Shown here piece by piece: positions 7,900-16,719 of a stretch of 64,000 nt of DNA. Location of the stretch: contig JAHHRW010000010.1 in the NCBI GenBank assembly GCA_020025575.1, positions 1 through 64,000 of the forward strand. Direction: 5' to 3'. This stretch comes from Oscillospiraceae bacterium (lineage in GTDB: Bacteria; Bacillota; Clostridia; Oscillospirales; Oscillospiraceae). A model generated the notes under the pieces. It worked only from the letters and a program-made list of their open reading frames with translations. It made no database searches and had not been told where the DNA came from. Made by a program: the position numbers and the translations under genes. Every line of letters starts with the position of its first letter. Within the stretch, counting starts at the first letter, position 1.

Positions 7900-8715
7900 T
7901 TATTTTTTCTTATGTTTTGGCAGAGATGCCACAATTACAAGCACCAGCAAAAACGGTGCTGCAATCACAGCTGCCACAAATTTTGAATCCACCAGCACTG
8001 CATCTCCAACTACGTGTGTCTGCGAATCCTCTACATAATCAATCCTCTGCCCCCGAACCAGAAGGCGGTGGGAATTGATCCCATACGGCGTACATGTAAC
8101 CAGCGTACAGAGATCTTTTCCATCCTCCGGCATTAGAGACTGCACATTATCAGGCTCCACAATCAGAATCTGGTCAACCTGATAGGTCAAAACCTCATCC
8201 AATACGCGAATGTGAAAAAGATCCCCTTCTACCATTCGGTCCAGATGCGTCAGCAGCGTCGCACTGGGCAAGCCTCTGTGCCCGGAAAGAACGCTGTGCG
8301 TGCCCGCTCCGCCGATTGGAAGACTGGACCACTCCAAGTGGCCCACCGCAACCTGAAGGACTGCGTGATCTGTTCCATGGTAAATCGGAAGTTTTACATC
8401 AATCGAGGGAATTTCAATATATCCCATAATCCCCGTTCCACCCACGTTCAACAGGGTCTCATACTGGGCCTTTTGCTCATCGGTGGGCATGAACATATTG
8501 TCTCTGTGCTGCTGCGCCTGGTTATAGGCCTCTGCGGCATCCCAAAGCTCCTGATAACGGTCACTTCCCAGATTCTGAACCTGCTCCTGATAGGATGCAA
8601 TGGCACGTGATTGGTGTCTTGCATTCCAGAAATCACTGACAGTTGGATACAGAAGTAAGGACATGCCAATCAAAAATATGCAAACCAGAAGAATATTGTA
8701 TAGTCTCTTTTTCAT
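7900..8715 (-). CDS. Pilus-polymerising class C sortase
   Basis: 271 aa. Start at 8715 after AAGGAGATTCC. An N-terminal membrane helix, a helical region, then the sortase domain with His in LSGHRGLP, Cys in TLVTCTPYG and Arg in SHRLLVRG. A second membrane helix at the C-terminus (about 245-265) followed by KHKKK is the class C hallmark. The enzyme links major pilin subunits by isopeptide bonds before wall transfer. The gene lies directly after the major pilin with an 11-bp hairpin between them, and 13 bp before the minor pilin. Confidence 0.88.
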   Translation of the reverse strand: MKKRLYNILLVCIFLIGMSLLLYPTVSDFWNARHQSRAIASYQEQVQNLGSDRYQELWDAAEAYNQAQQHRDNMFMPTDEQKAQYETLLNVGGTGIMGYIEIPSIDVKLPIYHGTDHAVLQVAVGHLEWSSLPIGGAGTHSVLSGHRGLPSATLLTHLDRMVEGDLFHIRVLDEVLTYQVDQILIVEPDNVQSLMPEDGKDLCTLVTCTPYGINSHRLLVRGQRIDYVEDSQTHVVGDAVLVDSKFVAAVIAAPFLLVLVIVASLPKHKKK

Positions 8716-8736
8716 TGGAATCTCCTTACGCCTGCC

Positions 8737-8762
8737 CCTTGGGGAGATGACTCTCCCCAAGG
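8737..8762 (-). promoter_or_regulatory. Intercistronic hairpin between major pilin and sortase C
   Basis: A perfect 11-bp stem with a 4-nt loop (8737-8747 / 8752-8762) sits in the 73-bp gap. No T-run follows in the transcribed direction, so it is not a typical terminator. It may protect the 3' end of the pilin message or lower read-through into the sortase gene. The sortase ribosome site lies outside the stem. Confidence 0.6.
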
Positions 8763-8788
8763 CCGCAAACTTGCAATAAATATGGATC

Positions 8789-10255
8789 TTATGCGTTGCC
8801 GGGGCTGCGCTTCTTCAGCAGCAGCATTGCGCCTGCTACCAGAATCAGAATGCCGCCGAGGGCATAGAACATGGTGGTACCAACGCCACCGGTGCTGGGC
8901 AGAACAAGACCGGGATGGTTCACAACAGTTGCCTCCAGTGTGCCAGCGGTATTGTTTCCAGTGAATACAACATTGTCACTTTTCAGTTCAGTCAGCTTGG
9001 GTTCATCGGACTGGATATCATGCTCAGCAGTAATGTTGAAAGTGATGGGCTCCATGGTGTTGTAGCCCTTGGGCGTGGTGGTTTCCTCCAGTCTGTACTC
9101 GCCATCATCAATGCCCTTCCAGGTAAAGGTGGTCATCTTGTCACCCTTGACTTCTTCACCGACAGGCTGGAAGTCACCATTCTTGTCTTTCTTGTAGAGG
9201 GTAAAGCCTGCGCCTTCCAGGGGCTGATCCTCCTCATTAGTCTTGTTGACAACTGCCTCATAAGTAAAGACGATAACCTTGTCCTTAGGAGTCTGGCCTA
9301 CTTTGCCTGTGCCGCTGGGATTTGGGTTGTTGGAGTATTCCAGATAAACTTCGTTGGGGTTGCCGGTGGAGCCTACAACTGCCTGCTCATTCAGCTTGGC
9401 GGTATAATTCACAGTAATAACAGAACCATTGGTTGCATTGAAAGCTTTGACATCGTCACAGGTAATTGTCAGAGTATTACCTGTAGAACCGGGTCCAATT
9501 TCAAAGTGTCCTGTAACATCTGTACCATTGAACATGACCTGTGCATCCTTATTATAGGTCAGGCCGGCAGAGAGCGTGTCGTGGAAAACAATCTTGTAAG
9601 ATTTGTAGCTGGAAACATTGTCTGCAAGGGTTGCAGTGAGCTGGAAGGGAACATCGTCGCCGATGTCGTAGTCTGCAGAATCCTGCCAACCGGTGGTAAC
9701 ATTGGTGGAATCATTGGTATCCTGGACCTTCTTCTCAACCTGAGGGACGCTGGACTTGGGCGTAGCAGATACATTGCCGACAACTTCCATGATGTAGGAA
9801 GTGTAAGCATCATTTCCGGAAACGGATTTATCCTTGTCCTTAATCAGATAGTAACCGGCTTCCAGATCGCTGATGGTGTAGCTGCCTTCACCTGCAACAC
9901 TGGGCTTTGCATTTTCCCCATTCAGAAAAGTTTCAAGTTCATTTGCAAATGTGCGGGCAGCATCAGAATCGGTGAGTTCTTTTGCTTTGTCAGCTGCCTT
10001 ACCGAACTTCGTCTCGGCAGCGGTAGTAACACCAGTACCCCACTTGATATCAGACAGGACCTTCTCCTGATCTTCATTTTCAAACAGCGTTGCTGCAAAA
10101 ATCTGATAAGCCTCATAGGTGTGGCCAGGCTGGGCATTCTCGATGGTAATGGAGAACTTGGGGGGCTCCGCAGCCGGCATTTCGGCTGCATGGGCAACGA
10201 TGCCCAGGGTGAAAACCATGGTGAAGACCATGATCATGCTAAGAAAACGTTTCAT
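8789..10255 (-). CDS. SpaH/EbpB-type major pilin
   Basis: 488 aa. Start at 10255 chosen for its AAAGGAAAG upstream; the in-frame ATG at 10273 has no ribosome site. Signal peptide ends near AHAAE. An N-terminal domain is followed by VPQVEKKVQDTN, which carries the likely cross-linking lysine of the pilin motif. An isopeptide-type D2 domain (about 190-330) and a CnaB/SpaA-like domain with an E-box (YRLEETTTPKGYN) come next, then LPSTG, a hydrophobic helix and KKRSPGNA. The protein should form the fibre backbone, polymerised by the neighbouring sortase C. Family architecture is established knowledge; the exact lysine is inference. Confidence 0.9.
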   Translation of the reverse strand: MKRFLSMIMVFTMVFTLGIVAHAAEMPAAEPPKFSITIENAQPGHTYEAYQIFAATLFENEDQEKVLSDIKWGTGVTTAAETKFGKAADKAKELTDSDAARTFANELETFLNGENAKPSVAGEGSYTISDLEAGYYLIKDKDKSVSGNDAYTSYIMEVVGNVSATPKSSVPQVEKKVQDTNDSTNVTTGWQDSADYDIGDDVPFQLTATLADNVSSYKSYKIVFHDTLSAGLTYNKDAQVMFNGTDVTGHFEIGPGSTGNTLTITCDDVKAFNATNGSVITVNYTAKLNEQAVVGSTGNPNEVYLEYSNNPNPSGTGKVGQTPKDKVIVFTYEAVVNKTNEEDQPLEGAGFTLYKKDKNGDFQPVGEEVKGDKMTTFTWKGIDDGEYRLEETTTPKGYNTMEPITFNITAEHDIQSDEPKLTELKSDNVVFTGNNTAGTLEATVVNHPGLVLPSTGGVGTTMFYALGGILILVAGAMLLLKKRSPGNA

Positions 10256-10300
10256 ATCTTTCTTTCCTTTCATCTTATAAATTTCGTGTTGCTACACACA

Positions 10301-13300
10301 TTATTGACTGCACTTTCTTTTCTTGGAGTGGCAATACGCCATCCACATTGCGCTGCACATGAGAACCAAACCTGCAAGGACATACGGTTCTGTACCGATT
10401 CCGCCGGTTTCAGGCAGGCTATCGATGCACAGCTTGTTGGTAATTGTGATCGTAAATCCATCCGTCACCGCATGAACCTCCATACCGGAATCAGACTTGT
10501 AGGCAACCTGGAACGGCGTTCGGTTCACATACCCCATGGTACCCGGCAGAATTGGATTGGAATCTTCGTCCAGCTCATACACATAGTATTTCTCTCCCAG
10601 ATTCAGATCCACAAAAGTGCCCTTCTGATTGGCTGTCGTCTCTGTAAATTTCAGCGTAACGATCTGAAGAGGCTTACCCGTTCCCTCTGGATTGTCAAAC
10701 AGACCAAAGCGGTACTCTCCGGGAATTGGATTGATCGCCGTTCCGTCCACATTCTGGAATTGTTTCTCTACCGTAACCTCACCCCTGCTGTTGGGTGCTT
10801 TGAAGACATGGATTGCAGAGGCATAGTGAACATGGACACCCTCGGGATAAGGGGGATATTGGTCGTCCACTTTTTTAGCAACGATGAAGTCGTACGGATC
10901 TGCGTCTAAGACATATCCTTCCGGTGCGCGGGTTTCCTGAATACGATAGACCGTATTGTATTTCATCGGTTTATCAGAACGATTGTCGGTACCGAAGGTC
11001 AGTGTCCCATCACTCCCCGTTGTACCAGTCCAAATTTCCCCATTCCCCTGGAAGACGCCATTTTCCATGGTGCCCTCTTCCATTTGGAATTGCGCACCGG
11101 GAAGGTAATGTGTAATATCGTTTTTATCGTATTTCAGAATCTGAACCTTAGGTGTTCCGTCGCCTCCGGCCGTGCCGCCAATCGTATAGTGGAAGTTCTC
11201 AATGACAACACTGTCACCGCCATTCTGGGAATAGCCCATCCAGTAAGCATTGTTTGAAAGCGTAATATGCGTATCCGGAACCGCATGAATGTGGGTGATA
11301 TAGGTGATTGTCAGCGGCTGATTATCCGGAACCGGAATCATCAGGGTCTGATTATCGTATGCAGGCTTAACAGGCACTGTCTCATTTGTCCGGGAATTCA
11401 CGACCCGAATGCTCTCAACGTCCAAACTCAGCGTCTGACTCATCTCATCCACCAACGTTATGGTATCTCCACCCTTGAGCAAGTCCTCTCCATTGGGATT
11501 GACTGCAATTGTAAAGTGGATGGAATTTCCCACTGTGGCAGAAGTTTTATCAATAGTCTTGACGGACACCTTGACACCGCTGGACGAGGAATCCATCTGC
11601 GTTCCGTCTGTATGCTGAAGGTACACCTGATTGACAAATTCTTTTTCGATTCCGCCCTGAAGAACCTCTGGGTCGGTCACGCGGCACACAATTTGAAAGT
11701 CCACAGCATAGACATCCATCTCATGTCCTGCCACCAGATTCTCTACTTCCCACAGCACCTGATCTCCATTGGTGTAGTAGTAGCTGGTCCTGTTTCCCAA
11801 ATTGGAATCCAGCTCTGCCTGAACAGAATGTTCTGTCCAGCCGGGGCCAAGCGCTCGCTGATAGTCCGGAATCTGAGCCATCTGAATGCCGCTGTTCCGG
11901 GTTTTCTCTCCGATCCACTTCAGCCGGGCAAAGGCAATTTCCATTCCCTCTGGGATCTGATCCACAACACGGTAACGTCCAGCCAAATCTCCGCCATAAT
12001 TGACCTTGGATGCCCAAGCAATATAGTGGCCGGGATTTTTAAGCAGAGCTTTCGGAACATTTCCTAACCTACCCGTCTCAAGATTTGTAATGTTTTTTCC
12101 ATCAAACTTGAAGAATGTTCCAAATTCTTTCAGAATATTCTGGCCGCCATAGAGTACCTTTGTCGCCATTCCATAGTTGACCATCGTATCCTCACTGGAG
12201 CCAACATCAAGATAATTGGTATAAAGCTTCTTGGTTCGTGTTCCGCTGGGCAGAGGATCCGGCTCTGATCTGAGGATCAGGAATACCGATTCGTTGTTCT
12301 CAAGGGGGATACTCTTGCGCATTTTCACATAAACCGCGCTATACGTATTTTCCCGATTAAAGTTCAGTTCGTCCTTATAAGTAATCTCGCAGTAGTCCTC
12401 GGTGGAAAGCTGTGACACATGGCCGCTGCCTACCAGAGACTGTACATCTGCATAATCATTGAACCGAACGCCATCCGGGAGATTCCCTTTATAGATTCCT
12501 ACGAAGGAGTCGCTGCGGAAATAAATGTTTCCCCGCTCATGGTGTGCACCTTCGGTTTTTACGAAATCCTTGATCACAGTTCCCTCATGAAGTTGACTGC
12601 CATCAATCTGAATCCCCCAATAAATTGCGCCGTTTGACCAAACGCCTGTGGATACATTTGGTTTTTGGTAATACCATTCCTTCTTTACGGCTTCGATGGC
12701 GTATCCGCCCTGAATGCTGATCTCAGCCTCGGAACTAAAACCACCGATCTGGAATTTCTCTCCGTCTTTAACAACTGTGCCGACAATATTCGCAGTGTTA
12801 CTGACGTTCACCTTGTTAATCGTCCCGACATTCACAGCGGATGCGTAGTAGGTAAATTGATAAGCATAGGTATTATCAGCAAATCCAATATCCGAAAGAC
12901 GGAGCTGAAAGGCATTCATTCCACCGATCTTGACCCAGTGGGTTTCAACCAATGCCCCCAGGGGATCGCTGCCCTCACCTTTGGTGTTAAAGGCATCTAC
13001 CCGGAGATATCCAGTGTACTGGATATAGTTTTTGCTCAAAGTGTCCTTGATCACAGCCTCGGTAATATCCCAATCCCCCAAATGATTAAAGGTAATCGTA
13101 TAGGGATAGCTGCCGGCAGGAACATTGAAATTCTGGGGTGGATTCGACTCTGCCACGATCGTACCGCTTGTGGCATCGTATACATTATTCTGAGGAAGAT
13201 CTACCGTCAGGGCTTCACCCAGCGGATCAGATACATTTTTCTTGATCCAGTTCTTATAGCCGAGGTCACAATTATCATTGAAACCCTGGATATAGTCCTT

Positions 13301-15394
13301 TCCAGGCATCTGCGCATTGTCCGCAGTTGCAACGACTCTGTTTTTCACTGTTAACAGATCCACATTGGCTGCGCCGAATGCTTTTGCATCCACAATCACA
13401 TCGTACTGCATACAATACGCTTCTCCGGGAGCCATATCCCCCACGGATACGGTGAATTCCTGCCCGTCTTTCGTGTATTGAAGTTTTGGGAAGGAACCAT
13501 CCGATTTATTCAGTTCCATGGGCGTTCCTTCTGCCTGCTTGGAGTGATACAGTTTGAAGGATGCCTCATCATAGCGGATATGAGGCAGTGCCTTTTCATT
13601 GGTGATCTTCAGACTGTCCTTCACCTGCACCTCACCGAGAACATGGTTATTGCTGCTCGGTGCCTCAAACCATACGGTGTAAGTGATCTTATGGCTGCCA
13701 TCCTCCGGATTCCGCACCGGGGAACTATGAGATTTCCTCATATCCAGATCTACCTGGGGGGTGAAATCTGCAACAGCATCATTCTTTTTATAGGTCTTGC
13801 TGTAAACCTTCGCTCTGTTTCGCAGCGGTTCATTGGTAATTTTATCTTCGTGTTGATCCGACAGCTTGACACGATAGGTCAAAGTGCGCTGCTCATTGGC
13901 ATTCATATTGCCGATCTTCCAGACGAGACTGCCCGATTTCGCAATATCTGTTCCATTTTCAGGCGGAATGGGCTGGCTTTCCGTGGGAATACCGCCCTGA
14001 TATATCCAGCCATGCTCCCTTCCGTCCTGGATTCCCTCTCTGGGAATCCCCTCCCCGCTCAATCGGGTGGGGATCGGCGTAACGCCCACATATTCCGCAT
14101 ACTCGCCGTTATTTTCAAAATAGTCCACTACCTTTACATCCGGACTGCCGTCTTCGCCGGCTGTAACCGTCAGCGTATACTCCAGATAGTGAACATCGTT
14201 CTCTGAAATTACAGTCTTGGAAACAGACTTCGAGATTTCAAGTTGGCCGAATTTTGCAATTGAATCGGTATCAAAAGACGGTGTGATATGTACATCCCCA
14301 AACACAATGTCCAATGCCCCGTCGTCTGTGGGCACTTCAGAAAGATCGATTTCACTTTGTACATAGAACGTTCCGTTCAGGACTCCGTTATTTGTGTCCT
14401 GCAAATGCTCCAGCCAGGACTGCTCAAACGTCAGTGTCAACATATGCCCCGAACTGGTGATGGAGCCAACTGTTGCATGATTTTCGTCTTTGATCTCACC
14501 CTGAGCCACAGGGTTGCGCATAATCTTCGGAACCTCAAAACTCAGCTGGCACCCGCTTGCAATCAATTTAGAAATGGGAACATGCTCGTATTCAATATCC
14601 AACCGCAATTTTGCATCGCCGGGAATGTTCACACCTTCCTGCATGTCCTGCCATTCGGCACCCGAATCACTTGCTTTATCCTTATACCGGAGCCTTGCTT
14701 TTTCTACGTATTCGTTCACATCAATCGGAGTCTTTTCTCCCACCAAATCCGCAGTTTCTTCGTCAGCTGTTTCCACAGGTTCCGCATCCATGATTTCAGA
14801 TACTGTTTTCTCCGGTTTTGCATCCGTGATTTCAGGTACTGTTTCCTCAGGTTCCGCATCTGCGAATTCAGAAACGTTTTCCCCGAGAATGACCTGCTCA
14901 TCGGGAGCCGCAGCCATTGTGGCAGGGACCGTGCTCTCTTGCGGGGTCTCAGTCAATTCATCCGGTCTGGCCTCAGATTGCTGATTTTCTGTAGCCTGGG
15001 TCTGAGGCACAGCGGTGGGCTCTTGTGTCTGCTCAGTCTCCGTTGGAATTTCTTCCTGTATTTTTCTGCACGCATCCGCGTGGATATGTTCAGGAATCTG
15101 GCAAATCAGCACCTTCTCCGTTTCCTCAACCGCCACCACTTGGGTATCTTCGGGCACTGTGTTTTGCATCAGCTCTCCATTATCCGCAGGCAGATTTTCC
15201 TTTTCCTGCTGATTGCTGGAAAGCTGCGCATAACAGGTATCCGTGTGCTGGTGTTCCTCCAGACCGCACTTGCTGTCCATTGCAATTGCCGGCAGGGTCA
15301 GCGCGCAGATCGTCGAAACCGCTACAACGCACGAAAGCCCCGCTACAATCGTCTTCCATGTATATTGATGATTATGATTCTTCCATTTACGCAT
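10301..15394 (-). CDS. Giant LPxTG tip adhesin of the pilus
   Basis: 1697 aa. Start ATG at 15394 has AAAGGGG eight bases upstream; a GTG nine bases earlier is too close to it. A long signal peptide (ends near LPAIAMDS) is followed by two HxH-x2-C motifs (EHQHTDTCY and EHIHADACR), then a Glu/Thr/Pro-rich linker. The linker holds three 12-residue units of the type DAxPExTVxEI. Many isopeptide/DUF11-like beta domains fill the middle, and a SpaA-like domain with an ETRAPEGYVLD E-box precedes the C-terminus. It ends with LPETG, a membrane helix and KKRKCSQ. Position before the major pilin and size suggest the tip protein; ligand unknown. Confidence 0.85.
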   Translation of the reverse strand: MRKWKNHNHQYTWKTIVAGLSCVVAVSTICALTLPAIAMDSKCGLEEHQHTDTCYAQLSSNQQEKENLPADNGELMQNTVPEDTQVVAVEETEKVLICQIPEHIHADACRKIQEEIPTETEQTQEPTAVPQTQATENQQSEARPDELTETPQESTVPATMAAAPDEQVILGENVSEFADAEPEETVPEITDAKPEKTVSEIMDAEPVETADEETADLVGEKTPIDVNEYVEKARLRYKDKASDSGAEWQDMQEGVNIPGDAKLRLDIEYEHVPISKLIASGCQLSFEVPKIMRNPVAQGEIKDENHATVGSITSSGHMLTLTFEQSWLEHLQDTNNGVLNGTFYVQSEIDLSEVPTDDGALDIVFGDVHITPSFDTDSIAKFGQLEISKSVSKTVISENDVHYLEYTLTVTAGEDGSPDVKVVDYFENNGEYAEYVGVTPIPTRLSGEGIPREGIQDGREHGWIYQGGIPTESQPIPPENGTDIAKSGSLVWKIGNMNANEQRTLTYRVKLSDQHEDKITNEPLRNRAKVYSKTYKKNDAVADFTPQVDLDMRKSHSSPVRNPEDGSHKITYTVWFEAPSSNNHVLGEVQVKDSLKITNEKALPHIRYDEASFKLYHSKQAEGTPMELNKSDGSFPKLQYTKDGQEFTVSVGDMAPGEAYCMQYDVIVDAKAFGAANVDLLTVKNRVVATADNAQMPGKDYIQGFNDNCDLGYKNWIKKNVSDPLGEALTVDLPQNNVYDATSGTIVAESNPPQNFNVPAGSYPYTITFNHLGDWDITEAVIKDTLSKNYIQYTGYLRVDAFNTKGEGSDPLGALVETHWVKIGGMNAFQLRLSDIGFADNTYAYQFTYYASAVNVGTINKVNVSNTANIVGTVVKDGEKFQIGGFSSEAEISIQGGYAIEAVKKEWYYQKPNVSTGVWSNGAIYWGIQIDGSQLHEGTVIKDFVKTEGAHHERGNIYFRSDSFVGIYKGNLPDGVRFNDYADVQSLVGSGHVSQLSTEDYCEITYKDELNFNRENTYSAVYVKMRKSIPLENNESVFLILRSEPDPLPSGTRTKKLYTNYLDVGSSEDTMVNYGMATKVLYGGQNILKEFGTFFKFDGKNITNLETGRLGNVPKALLKNPGHYIAWASKVNYGGDLAGRYRVVDQIPEGMEIAFARLKWIGEKTRNSGIQMAQIPDYQRALGPGWTEHSVQAELDSNLGNRTSYYYTNGDQVLWEVENLVAGHEMDVYAVDFQIVCRVTDPEVLQGGIEKEFVNQVYLQHTDGTQMDSSSSGVKVSVKTIDKTSATVGNSIHFTIAVNPNGEDLLKGGDTITLVDEMSQTLSLDVESIRVVNSRTNETVPVKPAYDNQTLMIPVPDNQPLTITYITHIHAVPDTHITLSNNAYWMGYSQNGGDSVVIENFHYTIGGTAGGDGTPKVQILKYDKNDITHYLPGAQFQMEEGTMENGVFQGNGEIWTGTTGSDGTLTFGTDNRSDKPMKYNTVYRIQETRAPEGYVLDADPYDFIVAKKVDDQYPPYPEGVHVHYASAIHVFKAPNSRGEVTVEKQFQNVDGTAINPIPGEYRFGLFDNPEGTGKPLQIVTLKFTETTANQKGTFVDLNLGEKYYVYELDEDSNPILPGTMGYVNRTPFQVAYKSDSGMEVHAVTDGFTITITNKLCIDSLPETGGIGTEPYVLAGLVLMCSAMWMAYCHSKKRKCSQ
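14764..14878 (-). repeat. 36-bp tandem repeats in the adhesin linker
   Basis: Three imperfect in-frame units encode DAEPEETVPEIT, DAKPEKTVSEIM and DAEPVETADEE. Such repeats can expand or shrink by slippage and change stalk length. Confidence 0.65.
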
Positions 15395-15409
15395 GGATGT
15401 CACCCCTTT

Positions 15410-16006
15410 CTAGCGGATCATGCCAATATTTGCAAACGGCCAAATACGCCACACTACTTTTCCCACAATTTGTTCCTGGGAAACACAACCGACCGCTGTA
15501 TTTCTCGAGTCAATCGATGTCTCGCGTTGATCTCCCATCACAAAAAATTTCCCATCGGGCACTTGATACGGCAATTCAATATTTGTATCACCCAACGCTT
15601 GACTGGACAGATACGGCTCTTCCAGCTCAGTCCCGTTGACCGTAACCGTACCGGTTTCGTCAATATTGATCCAGTCCCCTGCACGTCCAATCACGCGCTT
15701 TACCAGAACTTTATTGTTGTAATAAAATGCGATTACATCTCCCGAATCAATATCCGAATTCTTAATCGCAACCGTGATATCCCCGCTTTCCATGGTCGGA
15801 GCCATGGACGTTCCGTAAATACGCATTACAGGCAGAAAAAGAGTCGCCAGCAAAACTGCTGCCGCGGCAACCGTAAGCAGGATATACACGGCTCGTCCCA
15901 GCATAGATCGATAGCGGTCTTTATTTTGAACTCTCTTTAATTCTGCCTCCAGCGCCTCCGTTGTGGGGATTTCGGGAAAATCATGTTTCTTCATAGCATT
16001 GCTCAT
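15410..16006 (-). CDS. Type I signal peptidase of the pilus operon
   Basis: 198 aa, one N-terminal membrane helix (about 36-58). Catalytic Ser in GTSMAPTM, Lys in VLVKRVIG, and the box E-like segment GDQRETSIDSR are all present, so the enzyme should be active, cutting signal peptides on the outer face. Pilus loci often carry a dedicated SipA/LepB-type protein. Here it lies 15 bp before the tip adhesin and 3 bp after the coiled-coil gene, so it is cotranscribed. I infer processing of the long pilin leaders. ATG at 16006 has only a weak ribosome site and may be translationally coupled. Confidence 0.88.
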   Translation of the reverse strand: MSNAMKKHDFPEIPTTEALEAELKRVQNKDRYRSMLGRAVYILLTVAAAAVLLATLFLPVMRIYGTSMAPTMESGDITVAIKNSDIDSGDVIAFYYNNKVLVKRVIGRAGDWINIDETGTVTVNGTELEEPYLSSQALGDTNIELPYQVPDGKFFVMGDQRETSIDSRNTAVGCVSQEQIVGKVVWRIWPFANIGMIR

Positions 16007-16009
16007 TTC

Positions 16010-16426
16010 TTATTCCAGTGGCAGCGCATTTTTCAGGCCTTCCGACACTTGCTGCACCTGCTGCGCTTTCTGATGGGACGGTTCCCTGTAGGCATCAGCC
16101 TGACGCTGCGCATCCAGAATCATTTGCTCGCATTTTTCTTTTGTCCTGCGTTCCATCTCGGTACAGATGCGTTCCTGCTGTTCGCTGCGCTGCTTTATAT
16201 TTTCGATGTATTGCTGGCAGGCTGCCTGCGCCGTTTCAAAGACGCCATTGAGTATCAGGGAGGCCTCTGCAATGGATCCGCAGGTTTCAATCTTGATCTG
16301 CCGATTGGCCAGCTGCTGATTTGCAATCTTTAACTCCTGCTGAAGTCGATCGATTTCACGATTCTGCTGCAATAAAATATCAAGCAAATCTGCGCGTTTC
16401 ATTCTCTTTAATTCTTTATCCACCAT
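16010..16426 (-). CDS. Coiled-coil protein, first gene of pilus operon
   Basis: About 138 aa from ATG 16426. The longer reading frame from 16516 cannot be right, because that ATG overlaps the -10 box of the operon promoter. MKRADLLDILLQQNREIDRLQQEL begins a long coiled coil that runs through most of the protein and ends in a Gln/Arg-rich segment. No signal peptide or membrane helix. It resembles cytoplasmic DivIVA-like coiled-coil proteins found beside clostridial surface-protein operons. A role in placing or coordinating pilus assembly is inference. The start could also be the ATG at 16402. Confidence 0.65.
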   Translation of the reverse strand: MVDKELKRMKRADLLDILLQQNREIDRLQQELKIANQQLANRQIKIETCGSIAEASLILNGVFETAQAACQQYIENIKQRSEQQERICTEMERRTKEKCEQMILDAQRQADAYREPSHQKAQQVQQVSEGLKNALPLE

Positions 16427-16514
16427 ATCTGCTGTCACCCATATTGTACGATTATCGTTTATTTCTGATATTTCTGAATTGCATATTTTCTGATGCCAGG
16501 TTAGCGTAAAATGC

Positions 16515-16549
16515 ATTATACTAGATCACCCATTACACAACCCATTACA
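16515..16549 (-). promoter_or_regulatory. Pilus operon promoter with SARP-like tandem operator
   Basis: On the minus strand two identical 10-mers TGTAATGGGT (16540-16549 and 16528-16537), repeating every 12 bp, are followed by 7 bp and then TATAAT (16520-16515). A consensus -35 is lacking. SARP activators are known to bind tandem repeats about one helical turn apart that end about 8 bp before the -10 box. The only BTAD/SARP-like gene in the window sits at the other end of this operon. Confidence 0.65.
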
Positions 16550-16637
16550 TACGATCATATTATTTGTGTTATGTAAAATTTTTCCTAAAATTTATGATTT
16601 TTTCCGAAATGTCCCTGCGACATATGGACAGAAAATA

Positions 16638-16675
16638 AAAACCATTGCAGCTCAATTTGATACTGCAATGGTTTT
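16638..16675. terminator. Bidirectional terminator downstream of the EAL gene
   Basis: A perfect 13-bp stem, AAAACCATTGCAG (16638-16650) with its complement at 16663-16675. It ends the c-di-GMP operon on the minus strand, upstream of the pilus promoter. Confidence 0.8.
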
Positions 16676-16719
16676 CAATCCATTATGGCATTTCGTATAT
16701 ATGATGCGTCTGAAAAAAA

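Noticed and set aside
8915..10909. 664-codon plus-strand ORF opposite the major pilin and adhesin genes
   Set aside because: Shadow of the real minus-strand genes. Those have signal peptides, sorting signals and ribosome sites; this ORF has no family features. The same holds for 14288-15940, 11267-12067, 47241-49115 and 54440-55738.
16427..16516. Longer N-terminus for the coiled-coil gene starting at 16516
   Set aside because: Its ATG overlaps the -10 box of the operon promoter, so it cannot be in the transcript.
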